A stretch of 64,000 nucleotides of DNA from assembly GCF_014640255.1 (NCBI RefSeq), contig NZ_BMGP01000004.1, forward strand, positions 62,001 to 126,000, written 5' to 3'. The translations under genes and the position numbers were made by a program. The first letter of the stretch is position 1, and each line of letters starts with the position of its first letter. Positions 24,983 to 33,799 of this stretch are shown here, in pieces. The notes below the pieces were generated by a model, which did not search any database, was not told where the DNA came from, and saw nothing but the letters and a program-made list of their open reading frames with translations. The stretch comes from Subtercola lobariae. Lineage in GTDB: Bacteria; Actinomycetota; Actinomycetes; Actinomycetales; Microbacteriaceae.

Positions 24983-26224
24983 GTGTCTGAGCTCGACCTC
25001 ACCCAGCCGCTCACACCGCCTGAGCCGACGGCCGGCACCGAGATCGTGCTGACACCGCCGGCCGTGGTGCCCGAGGTCAAAGGCGAACAGGCCGTGGGAA
25101 TGGTGCCGCTGGCGACAGAAACGCGAACGAAACTGCAGCAGACGGCTCAGACCTTCGTGGCCGACCTCGCCACGCTTCAGCCCGGCAGCCCGGGCTTCTC
25201 GGCGAAGGTCGACGACATCACCCGCATGGGCGAGCAAGAGATTCGGGCCAGCGCAGAGACGTCGAACCGGATGCTCGCGCGGCCCTCATCATCGCTTGCC
25301 GCGGCTCGTGGGCGCGGAGCGGCGGGCGATCCGCAGGTCGCCGTTGCTCGCACTCTCCAAGACCTGCGCGTGACCATCACCGACCTCGACCCTGGCCGGG
25401 CCGACCTCACGGGCGCCAAGAAACTGCTCAGCCGACTGCCCGGCGGCAATCGGCTCACCCACTACTTCGCCCGTTACCAGTCGGCGCAGAAACAGCTCGA
25501 CGCCATCATCACTGCGCTGATCTCCGGTCAAGACGAGCTGCTGAAAGACAACGCGGCCATCGAACTCGAGCGCGCAAACCTGTGGGCAACCATGGGCAAG
25601 CTCGGTGAGTACACCGCCCTTGCTGCAGCGCTCGACGATGCCGTCTCAGCGCGAGCCGAAGCAGCCCGGGCCGCTGACCCGCGCCTCGCCGATGCCCTCG
25701 TTTCAGACGCACTCTTTCCCATTCGGCAGCGCCGCCAAGATCTCACCACTCAGATCGCGGTTTCGGTGCAGGGTTACTTGGCACTCGACATGATTCGTAA
25801 GAACAACCTCGAACTGATCAAGGGCGTCGAGCGGGCCCGCACAACGACGGTCGCCGCTCTGCGAACGGCGGTCATCGTGTCGCAGGCCCTGGCCAATCAG
25901 CGGCTCGTGCTCGACCAGATCGGGGCGCTCAACGACGCCACGAACTCGATGATCGAGCGAACGAGCGAAGCACTCAAGCAGCAGTCGGGCCTCATTCACG
26001 AGCAGGCCGCCTCGTCTGGGGTCAGCGTCGAAACGCTTCAGCGAGCGTTCGCCAACGTGTTCGCCACGATGGATGCGATCGATGGGTACCGGGCAAAGGC
26101 TGTCGAGAACATGGCCGTGACTGTCACCGCACTCGAGGGGCAGGTGGCCCGCTCGAGGAGCTACCTCGACCGCTCGCACGCGGGCGACGGCACGGGCGGC
26201 GCCGGCGAACTCCCCGCCAGCTAG
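24983..26224 (+). CDS. telA: Toxic anion resistance protein (TelA family)
   Basis: 413 residues from GTG 24983 after GAAGGGAGACCT. Almost entirely helical: IRASAETSNRMLARPSSSLA, then KKLLSRLPGGNRLTHYFARY, ELERANLWATMGKLGEYTAL and LDMIRKNNLELIKGVERART are the TelA signature blocks. The family was named for tellurite resistance, but its biochemical role is unclear; many members occur with YbjQ-like or TerD genes. It converges with an operon of two YbjQ-like proteins just downstream (1 base between the stops), a conserved-looking association. Confidence 0.9.
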   Translation: MSELDLTQPLTPPEPTAGTEIVLTPPAVVPEVKGEQAVGMVPLATETRTKLQQTAQTFVADLATLQPGSPGFSAKVDDITRMGEQEIRASAETSNRMLARPSSSLAAARGRGAAGDPQVAVARTLQDLRVTITDLDPGRADLTGAKKLLSRLPGGNRLTHYFARYQSAQKQLDAIITALISGQDELLKDNAAIELERANLWATMGKLGEYTALAAALDDAVSARAEAARAADPRLADALVSDALFPIRQRRQDLTTQIAVSVQGYLALDMIRKNNLELIKGVERARTTTVAALRTAVIVSQALANQRLVLDQIGALNDATNSMIERTSEALKQQSGLIHEQAASSGVSVETLQRAFANVFATMDAIDGYRAKAVENMAVTVTALEGQVARSRSYLDRSHAGDGTGGAGELPAS

Positions 26225-26225
26225 C

Positions 26226-27074
26226 TCACTGCAGGTCGAGGCTCGAGACCGCGAACCGGTCGCTCAGAAATCGCCCATTGATCAGCAGAGCATCCGCATC
26301 GTTCGCCACCGCCGCGTCACGCAGTTTGGCGACCGCCGACTCGAGCACCGCGAGTTGCGTCACCAGTGCCGAGTCGGGGGTCGAGCCGTCAGCGAACACG
26401 TGCGTCTGGGCCCAATCCGGCGGAAGCGCGAGGTACGCCCGCAGAGTGTCAGGCAGGTACACCGTGGCGGCTCGGCGCAACACGACGTCGGGTTCGCCGC
26501 TCGACACCCGCGGCAAAGCGTCGAGCAGAAGAGCCGAAATGCGCTCGACGGCCGTCTGAGCTTCAGCGGGCATCCGCCCCGCAACTCGGGCAGGAAGCGA
26601 GCGCAGGTCGGCGTCGACGTTCGACTCTGTCACCGCGGCATCTGGCGTAGGCGAGTGGATGCCGAGCGCCTGCAGAGCGCGACCCGATGCTGCGGCGTCA
26701 CCCGCCGCGTCTCCCGCGACAGCGGCGATCCGCCCCGCGAACGCGTTCAGCCACTCGCCGAGCGCCTGGGTCTGCCGCGCGATGACCACCCCGCCCGAAA
26801 CCCGGTGGGTCTCGGCCACCCACTGCGCGTGCGCGGCCGGTCGCAGCGACATGGTTGTGCCGTCGGCAACAAGCCGAAGCTCGGTGATCTGACCAGGCCG
26901 GCCGGCCACACGGTCGCCGAGCGATCGAGTGCGCTCGACCACGAGAACGCCGGCGGCCACCGGCTCGCCGAGTGCGCGAGTTGCACCCGCGACTAGTGCG
27001 TTCAGAAACGCTTGAGGGTCGGCAGCGGCATCCGCTTGACGAATCGCGGCGATTTCGCCGGGCCCGCTCACCAT
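26226..27074 (-). CDS. Hypothetical protein in YbjQ/TelA locus
   Basis: 282 residues from ATG 27074, overlapping the stop of the upstream gene by 7 bases, so translationally coupled. No family recognised. It has an N-terminal alpha/beta-looking part (AAGVLVVERTRSLGDRVAGR, TMSLRPAAHAQWVAETHRVS) followed by a mostly helical region (QALGEWLNAFAGRIAAVAG, AVLESAVAKLRDAAVANDAD). No signal or membrane helix. Third gene of an operon with two YbjQ-like proteins and tail-to-tail with telA; presumably part of the same process. Confidence 0.7.
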   Translation of the reverse strand: MVSGPGEIAAIRQADAAADPQAFLNALVAGATRALGEPVAAGVLVVERTRSLGDRVAGRPGQITELRLVADGTTMSLRPAAHAQWVAETHRVSGGVVIARQTQALGEWLNAFAGRIAAVAGDAAGDAAASGRALQALGIHSPTPDAAVTESNVDADLRSLPARVAGRMPAEAQTAVERISALLLDALPRVSSGEPDVVLRRAATVYLPDTLRAYLALPPDWAQTHVFADGSTPDSALVTQLAVLESAVAKLRDAAVANDADALLINGRFLSDRFAVSSLDLQ

Positions 27075-27892
27075 CGGCCACCGTCGGTCAGCGGCAGCAC
27101 GAGGCTAGGCGTGGCGATCACATGGTCGGGTCGCAACGACCTCACCGCGCTGCCGATGGCGAAGAACTCGGTGGTGTGGCCACCCCACCGATGCGGCAGC
27201 GACAGCAGTTGCACGCCCACGATTCCCTCGGCCGCCAGCGTCTCGGCTTCGGTCTGCATGCGACCCATCGCGAGTTCACGCGCGTCGTACAGTGCCTCGG
27301 TGAACTGGGTGATCTCGACGTTCGCGCCGATGTTGTTGAGCGACGACATCATGCCCTGATGGGCGATGTGATAGACGCACGTGCCCATGACGAGACCGAG
27401 CGGAGCGTAGCCCGACTGAATCAGAGTCCAGAAGTCTTGGCCCGAGAGGTCAGAGGTGAACGGCAGACCCTTATTGTTGCGCCAGGTGCCCGTGGCCGGC
27501 GGTTCATCGCCCACCACCGCGGTGCCGATGGCCACGAATTCGGCGAGATCGTTGCCGTACTCCTTGAACTCGATCTCGAGCCGCACGCCGACGATTCCGT
27601 CGGCCCCGAGGGCGTCTGCCTCGGCCTCCATTCGGGTCATGGCGAGTTCACGGGCGTGGTACATCGCGCCGCTCAACTTGTCGAGCTCCATGTTCTTTCC
27701 CCAGCGACGGGCCTGGATGCCCACGTGATACACGCTCGAGCCGAGAACCAGCCCCACCGGCCGAAACCCGGCCTGTTTCACGAGCAGAAACTCGTTCACC
27801 GAGAGGTCAGACGTGAAGAGGTTCTTCTTGCCGTCAGCCAAGCGCGCGCGGGCGTCGGCGGGAAGCGAGATGCCGGAGAAGGGGTCGGTCAT
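27068..27892 (-). CDS. Tandem YbjQ-like heavy-metal-binding domain protein
   Basis: 274 residues if it begins at ATG 27892 (MTDPFSGISLPADARARL). No strong ribosome site precedes it, and the frame stays open to 28024, so the start is uncertain. Two homologous YbjQ (DUF74-like) domains: first with FTSDLSVNEFLLVKQAGFRP, GLVLGSSVYHVG and ALGADGIVGVRLEIEF; second with FTSDLSGQDFWTLIQSGYAP, GLVMGTCVYHIAHQG and LAAEGIVGVQLLSLPH. YbjQ proteins form pentamers and are annotated as metal-binding, with little direct evidence. Middle gene of the 29030-26226 operon. Confidence 0.8.
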   Translation of the reverse strand: MTDPFSGISLPADARARLADGKKNLFTSDLSVNEFLLVKQAGFRPVGLVLGSSVYHVGIQARRWGKNMELDKLSGAMYHARELAMTRMEAEADALGADGIVGVRLEIEFKEYGNDLAEFVAIGTAVVGDEPPATGTWRNNKGLPFTSDLSGQDFWTLIQSGYAPLGLVMGTCVYHIAHQGMMSSLNNIGANVEITQFTEALYDARELAMGRMQTEAETLAAEGIVGVQLLSLPHRWGGHTTEFFAIGSAVRSLRPDHVIATPSLVLPLTDGGRW

Positions 27893-27983
27893 GAGCAGTG
27901 CATCCGTTCGCAGAAGAAGTGAGTTTCGGGGGCGGTGAATGGGTCGAAGCGTCGGCCGCGCGCGGGTCGACCCGCTCGGCAAT

Positions 27984-29030
27984 TCATCGACTCTGCCTTC
28001 GAGCGGGGCGGTTCGGCGGGTCACGCAACGGCAGAATGGTCAGGGCGTTGGTGCCCGGTGCGCGGCGCCGTGAGCGCGGCAGCGGAATGAGCGTGGTGCC
28101 CACCACCACCGACTCGGCGTGCAGGTCTCGACCGTCTTGGCCGCCGCACGCCGTCTCGAATTCTGAGAGCGTCATACTGGTCACCGCTAGTTCGGCGCTG
28201 CCGGTGTGGGTCGCGCGCGCCGCGAGCCGATGGCGAGATTCCTGGCGAGCGGCCTGAATCAACTGCGTCATTCCATCGACCTCGCCGTTCACCCAGCTCG
28301 AGCGCTGTTGACGAAGCTGCCAGTCTTCGTGCTTCGTCGAAACCGAGATGCCGAGCACGATCTCGCGGGGCATGTAGCCCGACAAGATGGCTGCGGCTGT
28401 GTCTTCCCCGCTGAGATTCGTGCTCCAGACCTCGCCCGCGGTCTGCGGTATCGGCGCCAGCGACGGGTCGATCGAACGCACCGCTGTGCCCAGCGCGCTG
28501 AACTCCCAGGCGGCGCCTTCGAGCTGACGCCGAACGATACGAACATCCACCACCCCGTGCGCACCGAGCGCCTGCGCTTCGATGACCATGCGGCGAAGCG
28601 AGCCGTACCAGGCACGCTCGAATGCGTTCACGTAGGGCGCGAAACTGCCCCATTTGCCGCCGTCACCCGAGGTCGTGACCGGAGACACGGCCCCCATGTT
28701 CATGCCCATGTTGCCGAAACCGTAGGCGCCAGAATTCCACCACGCGCAGCCGGCGCCGGCCCAGCCGAGGTTCATCACCACGCAGCCGAAGACTTCGCCC
28801 ACCGAGGTGAGCCCAGCGCTCTGGATGCTCGCCGCCGACGCCACCGACAACAACGACCCCGCGGTGTGGCCGGCGCGCTGGCGCTCGACCCGCTCGTGCG
28901 CTGCCGGCGGTAAACCGTTGATCCAATCGTCCACCTGCTCATCCAACCACTCGTGGCCGCGATTGACCCGCCCCGATACTGAGAGTTTGCGCCGCCACCT
29001 GGTTTCCAGGCCGTCGACGAAGGCATTCAC
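27984..29030 (-). CDS. Divergent YbjQ-like domain protein
   Basis: 348 residues from GTG 29030. The first 75 residues are a helical arm; then GEVFGCVVMNLGWAGAGC with a Gly/Met/Asn-rich stretch (GAYGFGNMGMNMGAV). Two YbjQ-like halves follow: SLRRMVIEAQALGAHGVVDV with EFSALGTAVRS, and WSTNLSGEDTAAAILSGYMP, REIVLGISVSTKHEDWQLR and EFETACGGQDGRD. It ends in a basic tail. First gene of a three-gene operon. Function unknown beyond homology to its downstream neighbour. Confidence 0.75.
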   Translation of the reverse strand: MNAFVDGLETRWRRKLSVSGRVNRGHEWLDEQVDDWINGLPPAAHERVERQRAGHTAGSLLSVASAASIQSAGLTSVGEVFGCVVMNLGWAGAGCAWWNSGAYGFGNMGMNMGAVSPVTTSGDGGKWGSFAPYVNAFERAWYGSLRRMVIEAQALGAHGVVDVRIVRRQLEGAAWEFSALGTAVRSIDPSLAPIPQTAGEVWSTNLSGEDTAAAILSGYMPREIVLGISVSTKHEDWQLRQQRSSWVNGEVDGMTQLIQAARQESRHRLAARATHTGSAELAVTSMTLSEFETACGGQDGRDLHAESVVVGTTLIPLPRSRRRAPGTNALTILPLRDPPNRPARRQSR

Positions 29031-29122
29031 CGACTCTACTTCATGAGCTATACTCGACTTGGCTCGGGCACGATCTTTTATGCCCGCCCGTCAGCCATCG
29101 ACTACCTCGCAGATAAGTTCCG

Positions 29123-29668
29123 ATGTCCTCTTTTTCTCCTCGCGTACACGTCTTCATCGATGAGTCGAAATCGAACGGGTACATGATTGCCGCCGCGAGC
29201 ACCACAGCGAACCGGGCGCGCGTCGACGTTGAACTGCGTAAGTTGAACAGGGCCGGTCAGCGCCGAATTCATTTCAAGAACGAGCAGACTGCCTCACGAC
29301 GTCGGCTTCTCTCGCGGTTGTGCGAACTCCCGGTCAGGGTTCAGCTTTATTCAGTTCGTCGGCTGCCCGACAAGCTGGCGAGGGAGATCTGTTTGAACGA
29401 ACTGGTGAAAGATCTGGCCGAATCTCGTGCCAGCAGGCTTGTGATCGAGCGAGACGACTCCCTCGTTTCTGCTGACCGTCGAATGATTCGAACCGCCCTT
29501 GAAACCCACAACTACGTCGAACACCTGAGTTACGCACACGTTTCGCCGAGCGATGAGCCGCTGCTCTGGGTAAGCGATGCGGTGGCCTGGTGCTTTCAGG
29601 CGGGCGGAGATTGGGTTCGACGCGCATCGCCGCTCGTGCGCGGGCACACGAAACTCGGTCGGGCCTAA
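29123..29668 (+). CDS. DUF3800-like protein (predicted RNase H-like fold)
   Basis: 181 residues from ATG 29123. Begins with RVHVFIDESKSNGYMIAAAS, matching the acidic DES motif that opens DUF3800 proteins. Further acidic positions are LVIERDD and the C-terminal LLWVSDAVAWCFQAGGDWVR, the DUF3800 Asp motif. Shorter than typical members (200-270). DUF3800 proteins often travel with mobile or defence genes; here the neighbours are ordinary. A TATACT hexamer at 29049 may be the -10 of its promoter. Enzymatic activity is unproven. Confidence 0.75.
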   Translation: MSSFSPRVHVFIDESKSNGYMIAAASTTANRARVDVELRKLNRAGQRRIHFKNEQTASRRRLLSRLCELPVRVQLYSVRRLPDKLAREICLNELVKDLAESRASRLVIERDDSLVSADRRMIRTALETHNYVEHLSYAHVSPSDEPLLWVSDAVAWCFQAGGDWVRRASPLVRGHTKLGRA

Positions 29669-29814
29669 CCGAGCAGGCATTAAATGCGCGAGCCTGGCTC
29701 GTCGTACCGTCCGGAAGACTGCCAGGCTAACTTCTCGGGGCTAATGCCCCTCGCAAAAGTGAGCATACCACACAGGCTGGCACGCGATCGTTGACGATCT
29801 CGAGCACATTTGCC

Positions 29815-30891
29815 TCAATTCGGTTTCGATGAAGTGGGTGTCGGGTCGGGCGGTGGGATGCTCGGCGGCACGGGGGGCGGGATGCTCGGGGTACCCCAGC
29901 GTACCCAGGCGCGAACGTAGATGATGAGGCCGGCGACGAGGCCCGCGATGACCCAGAGCACGATCAAGAAGTCGATCCACGAGCCGATGGGCGGCGAACC
30001 GGGCAGGAAGGTGCGCAGCGGGATGGTGGCGAAGAGCATCGCGCCCATCCAGCTCATGAACGACGCCTCGACTTTGCGGCGGCCGAGATACGCCGTGATC
30101 GCAACGAAAAGCACGAGCACAGGCATCGCTACCAGCAGGCTCAGCAGCACGATGCCGAACGCGACCGTGCTGCCCGAACGGTTCGCCGTGAGCATGAACG
30201 TCGGCCAGTCGATGTCGCCGTCGGGGCCGACCACTGTGATCTCGTGGGTCACGACGGTGGTGTTCGACAGCCGCCAGCCAGGCAGATACCCGCTGATGTC
30301 GACGTTCGTCGGAACGGCCTGCTCGTTGCCCTCGGCACCGATGTACGCGATCACCACGAGCGGCGACGTGTACGTGTCGAAGGGCCAATTCTCGATGGCT
30401 CCCGTCGAAAGCAGATTCACGTTCTGCGTGCCGGGAATGGTTCCCTTGGCAAACGTAATGGCCTGCTCGCCCGACACCGGCGAGATGATGATGTGCACGT
30501 CTTGCGCCAGGGTCGTTGCATCGCCCGCCTGGAGTTCTGGCGAGGCCTGCAACGTCGCCATCATCGACATGGTCTCGGCGCTGGCATTCACCGCTTGCTG
30601 AGTGAGAAGCACTGTCACGCCCCCCGGCGGCGGCGCCGGGTTCTCACCCGTGGATTCGACTCGCCCGCTCCAGGCATACAGCGAAATGACCGCGACGTAC
30701 ACGAGCGCAATGAGAGTGAGAAACGCGATGAGCCGCCAGTGCCAGCGGCGCTTCGGCTTCTGGGTCGGACTCGGGCTTTGGCTGTGACTTTGGCTTTGAG
30801 TTTGGCCGCGACTTTGGCTTTGGCGAACCGGATGCCCGGGGCTGGCGTCTTCGCCGACAACCACCTGCTCGTCACCCTCGCTCGCGCTCAC
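29815..30891 (-). CDS. DUF4436 family membrane protein
   Basis: 358 residues from GTG 30891, 9 bases after the DJ-1 gene stop. N-terminal cytosolic tail is a Gln/Ser/Pro low-complexity run (QSQSRGQTQSQSHSQS), then helix LIAFLTLIALVYVAVISLYA, an extracytoplasmic domain (GGVTVLLTQQAVNASAETMS, IENWPFDTYTSPLVVIAYIG), three further membrane helices (VAFGIVLLSLLVAMPVLVLF; MGAMLFATIPLRTFLPG; IDFLIVLWVIAGLVAGLIIY) and a Pro-rich tail. Matches DUF4436, whose function is not known. Confidence 0.82.
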   Translation of the reverse strand: MSASEGDEQVVVGEDASPGHPVRQSQSRGQTQSQSHSQSPSPTQKPKRRWHWRLIAFLTLIALVYVAVISLYAWSGRVESTGENPAPPPGGVTVLLTQQAVNASAETMSMMATLQASPELQAGDATTLAQDVHIIISPVSGEQAITFAKGTIPGTQNVNLLSTGAIENWPFDTYTSPLVVIAYIGAEGNEQAVPTNVDISGYLPGWRLSNTTVVTHEITVVGPDGDIDWPTFMLTANRSGSTVAFGIVLLSLLVAMPVLVLFVAITAYLGRRKVEASFMSWMGAMLFATIPLRTFLPGSPPIGSWIDFLIVLWVIAGLVAGLIIYVRAWVRWGTPSIPPPVPPSIPPPDPTPTSSKPN

Positions 30892-30900
30892 GCTCGAAGC

Positions 30901-31593
30901 CTATCGAGACGAAGCGGCCAGGCGGGCAACCGCCTCACGCACGGCCGGCAGCCGGGCGTCGCGTGCCGTTGCCCGGCCCGCATCCACCCACTCGCGCGGA
31001 GCCGACATTGCCGAACCGGCGTCGAACGGAGGCTGCGGGTCGTACTCGATCTGCAGCTGGATGCGCTCGGCCACCTCGCGGCCGCGCAGACGCTCGGCGA
31101 GCACCAACGCAAAATCGATGCCCGACGAGACGCCGGCGCCCGTGATAATGTTCCCGTCGGTGACCACGCGCTGAGACACAGGTGTCGCGCCGAACTCGGT
31201 GAGCATGTCGAGCGAGGCCCAGTGGCTGGTGGCGCGGCGCCCGGCGAGAAGGCCTGCGGCGGCGAGCACGAACGACCCGGTGCACACCGAGGTCACGAAG
31301 GTGGCCTGCTGCGCCTGGCGCCGAACGAAATCGAGAATCGCGGGGTTGGCCATCGACTCCATGGCGCCCTGGCCGCCGGGAACGAAGAGCACGTCGGCCT
31401 GCGGCGCGGCGGCGAGGGTCGCCGTGGGTACGACCGAGAATCCACTGTCTGTCGAGACTGGATCGAGCGTCGGTGCGGCGTAGGTCAGATCGGTGTCGGG
31501 CAGCCGCGCGAACACCTGCGCGGGGCCGGTGAAGTCGAGTTGGGTGACGTTGTCGAAGAGCACCACGACGACCTGAATGCGCGAACCGATCAT
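30901..31593 (-). CDS. DJ-1/PfpI family protein (isonitrile hydratase-like)
   Basis: 230 residues from ATG 31593. Single DJ-1/PfpI domain: IQVVVVLFDNVTQLDFTGPA, DVLFVPGGQGAMESM, nucleophile elbow FVTSVCTGSFVLAAAGLL with Cys, RRATSHW and NIITGAGVSSGIDFAL. The Cys-Thr-Gly-Ser elbow and the Asp/His context are those of isonitrile hydratases (InhA), which hydrate isocyanides to N-formamides, but many relatives are uncharacterised. No AraC domain, unlike the GlxA genes here. Probably co-transcribed with the DUF4436 gene. Confidence 0.83.
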   Translation of the reverse strand: MIGSRIQVVVVLFDNVTQLDFTGPAQVFARLPDTDLTYAAPTLDPVSTDSGFSVVPTATLAAAPQADVLFVPGGQGAMESMANPAILDFVRRQAQQATFVTSVCTGSFVLAAAGLLAGRRATSHWASLDMLTEFGATPVSQRVVTDGNIITGAGVSSGIDFALVLAERLRGREVAERIQLQIEYDPQPPFDAGSAMSAPREWVDAGRATARDARLPAVREAVARLAASSR

Positions 31594-31643
31594 GCGCCAA
31601 AAATAGCAGTGACAGCGCGTTTCGGGCCGCGTAGCCTAGAAAC

Positions 31644-31916
31644 ATGTGCCGAAACATCCATACTCTGCATAATTTCGAGCCCGCCGCCACCGACGACGAG
31701 GTGCACGCCGCAGCACTGCAATACGTGCGCAAGATCAGCGGAGCCACCAAGCCCTCGAAGGCCAACACCGAGGCGTTCGAGCGAGCCGTCGAAGAGATCG
31801 CCCACATCTCGCGGCACCTGCTCGAAGACCTGGTGGCGAGCGCCCCGCCGAAGAACCGCGAGGTCGAGGCCGAGAAGGCGAAGGCGCGCTCCGCGAAGCG
31901 CTTCGCGGCGGCTTGA
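31644..31916 (+). CDS. DUF2277 domain-containing small protein
   Basis: 90 residues from ATG 31644. The start MCRNIHTLHNFEPAATDDEV with HAAALQYVRKISGATKPSK and FERAVEEIAHISRHLLEDL is the DUF2277 signature, a small actinobacterial family with a conserved Cys near the start and a basic C-terminal tail. Function not known. Confidence 0.88.
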   Translation: MCRNIHTLHNFEPAATDDEVHAAALQYVRKISGATKPSKANTEAFERAVEEIAHISRHLLEDLVASAPPKNREVEAEKAKARSAKRFAAA

Positions 31917-31943
31917 CCCGTACCGCGCTCGACCGCGTTTCTC

Positions 31944-32231
31944 GTGTCGAGCGTGTTCGCCGTCATCGCCACGACCGAGCGTGAATCATTGTGGAACCCT
32001 CGGGCGAAAACGTGGCGCTGTTCGTGGCTCACCATGGTCGGCTCGGTGCTGTTCGGGGTCTCGGCCGTGAACGCCTACGTTCTGCCCGAAAGCCACGACC
32101 TCGTCAGCCTGTTCTGGGCGAACCTCGTCACGTTTACGGGCGCCACCTGTTTCTTCGCGGCGGCCGTGCTCAGCCGACCGGGCGTCGCCTCACACAGTGC
32201 GGCAGACCCCGCAGCGTCACCTAGTGCGTGA
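31944..32231 (+). CDS. Hypothetical small membrane protein
   Basis: 95 residues from GTG 31944. Two hydrophobic segments: WLTMVGSVLFGVSAVNAYVL and FWANLVTFTGATCFFAAAVL, separated by a short acidic turn; the layout recalls YrhK-like two-helix proteins but I cannot assign it firmly. Its end overlaps the convergent glutamate decarboxylase by 11 bases. No clear ribosome site, so the start could be an internal GTG at 31953. Confidence 0.55.
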   Translation: MSSVFAVIATTERESLWNPRAKTWRCSWLTMVGSVLFGVSAVNAYVLPESHDLVSLFWANLVTFTGATCFFAAAVLSRPGVASHSAADPAASPSA

Positions 32232-33642
32232 AGCCGCCCACCAATCCCTCGGTCGGCATCGGCGACTCGAGCCGATCGAGGTAGTCGACCGCCTCGCGAA
32301 TGTCGAGCATCAGGCTCTCGGCGAGGTTGCGGCTGAGCCCGTTGCGCACCACGATGCGCTGCACGGTGATATCGGAGAGGTTGTCGGGCATGGGGTACGC
32401 CGGAATCAGCCAGCCCTTCAATCGGAGTCGTTCTGACAGGTGGTAGAGATTCCAATTCTGGGTGTACCCCTTGCTGAGCTGCCAGGCGAACACAGGAATG
32501 TCGGTGCCGTCGTTCCACAGGTCGAAGGCAGGCATTTTGCCGATCTCGGTGGCGAGGTAGACCGCAACGTCTTGAGAGGCCTTCTGCACGCGGTAGTAAC
32601 CGTCGAAACCGAGGCGCAAGAACAGGTAGTACTGCAGCAGTACCTGGGCGCCCGGCCGAGAGAAGTTGAGCGCGAAGCTCGGCATGTGACCACCGAGGTA
32701 GGTGACGTCGAACACCAGCTCTTTGGGCAGGTCATCGACCGTGCGCCAGATCACCCAGCCGAGCCCCGGGTAGACGAGGCCGTATTTGTGGGCCGACGTG
32801 CTGATGGATGCGACCCGCTCGACGCGAAAATCCCACCTGAGGTCGGGCTGCAAGAACGGGGCAATCATGCCGCCCGAGGCGCCGTCGACGTGAATGGGAA
32901 TGTCGAAGCCGGTGTCGGCCTGAATCCTGTCGAGCGCGGCGGCGATCGCTGCCACCGGCTCGTACATGCCGGTGTAGGTGACGCCCATGATCGCGACGAC
33001 GCCGATGGTGTTCTCGTCGACGTATTTGTCAAGGTCGTGGCCGTCGAGCACCTTGTGTTCGTCGGTGATGGGCACGTACCGCGGCTCGACATCCCAGTAG
33101 TTGCAGAACTTCTCCCAGCACACCTGAACCGCGCTCGAGAGTATGAGGTTCGGCTTTTCGGTCGAGAGGCCCTTGGCCCGGCGGGCAAGCTGCCACCGAC
33201 GCTTCAGGGCGAGACCGCCGAGCATGCAGGCCTCCGACGAGCCGATGGTCGAGGTGCCGATGGCGTTGTTCGCGTCTGGAGCGTGCCACAAATTCGCGAG
33301 CATCAGCCAGCAGCGGGTCTCGATGGCGGCCGTCTGCGGGTATTCGTCTTTGTCGACCATGTTCTTGTCGGCCGACTCTGCGTAGATGCGTTGCGCTTTC
33401 TCGTCCATCCACGTGCCCACGAAGGTCGCGAGGTTGAGCCGCGAGTTGCCGTCGAGCATCGCTTCGTCGTGAACCACCTGATAGGCCGTCTCGGGCAGAG
33501 ACTCACCCTGGGGCAGGGTGTTGAGCGGAAAGTCGCTCGACTCACCCTCGCGACAGAACAGCGGATTCAGCTGATTCTGACCCGAAAGCCCGGTAAAAGC
33601 GTGAGTGGATTCGCTCGGCTTGATGAGATCTTCAGTGGTCAC
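32221..33642 (-). CDS. gadB: Glutamate decarboxylase
   Basis: 473 residues from GTG 33642 (AGAAGGTTGCT upstream). PLP-dependent group II decarboxylase: GTSTIGSSEACMLGGLALKR, IPIHVDGASGGMIAPFLQPD and the cofactor lysine in SISTSAHKYGLVYPGLGW. Length and motifs fit bacterial GadB, which converts glutamate to GABA with proton uptake and supports acid resistance. No GadC antiporter is adjacent. A GABA aminotransferase is encoded 22 kb away at 55386, so a GABA shunt is plausible. Confidence 0.94.
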   Translation of the reverse strand: MTTEDLIKPSESTHAFTGLSGQNQLNPLFCREGESSDFPLNTLPQGESLPETAYQVVHDEAMLDGNSRLNLATFVGTWMDEKAQRIYAESADKNMVDKDEYPQTAAIETRCWLMLANLWHAPDANNAIGTSTIGSSEACMLGGLALKRRWQLARRAKGLSTEKPNLILSSAVQVCWEKFCNYWDVEPRYVPITDEHKVLDGHDLDKYVDENTIGVVAIMGVTYTGMYEPVAAIAAALDRIQADTGFDIPIHVDGASGGMIAPFLQPDLRWDFRVERVASISTSAHKYGLVYPGLGWVIWRTVDDLPKELVFDVTYLGGHMPSFALNFSRPGAQVLLQYYLFLRLGFDGYYRVQKASQDVAVYLATEIGKMPAFDLWNDGTDIPVFAWQLSKGYTQNWNLYHLSERLRLKGWLIPAYPMPDNLSDITVQRIVVRNGLSRNLAESLMLDIREAVDYLDRLESPMPTEGLVGGFTH

Positions 33643-33749
33643 AGCAACCTTCTTCGGTCGGTACGTGCATGCGCTCGGGCTCGGCGTGCTCTCAGTGTGG
33701 CGTTGCGCTTGCAGAGCGTCAAGCCGAGTGGATGCCCGTGAACGACAAC

Positions 33750-33778
33750 GCCCCTCGCGAAGTGATCTCGCGAGGGGC
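33750..33778 (-). terminator. Rho-independent-like terminator after the secreted propeller gene
   Basis: CCCCTCGCGA at 33751-33760 pairs perfectly with TCGCGAGGGG at 33768-33777, extended by one G-C pair outside, with a 7-base loop. It lies 22 bases past the stop at 33800 on the minus strand. The following minus-strand bases (TTGTCGTT) are only moderately U-rich, as is common in high-GC actinobacteria. Confidence 0.75.
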
Positions 33779-33799
33779 AGCGTCGGCCACCGGTGAGGC

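Noticed and set aside
33768-33777. Operator for glutamate decarboxylase in the hairpin upstream of gadB
   Set aside because: The palindrome is just after the stop of the preceding same-strand gene and has terminator geometry; acid-response control cannot be inferred.
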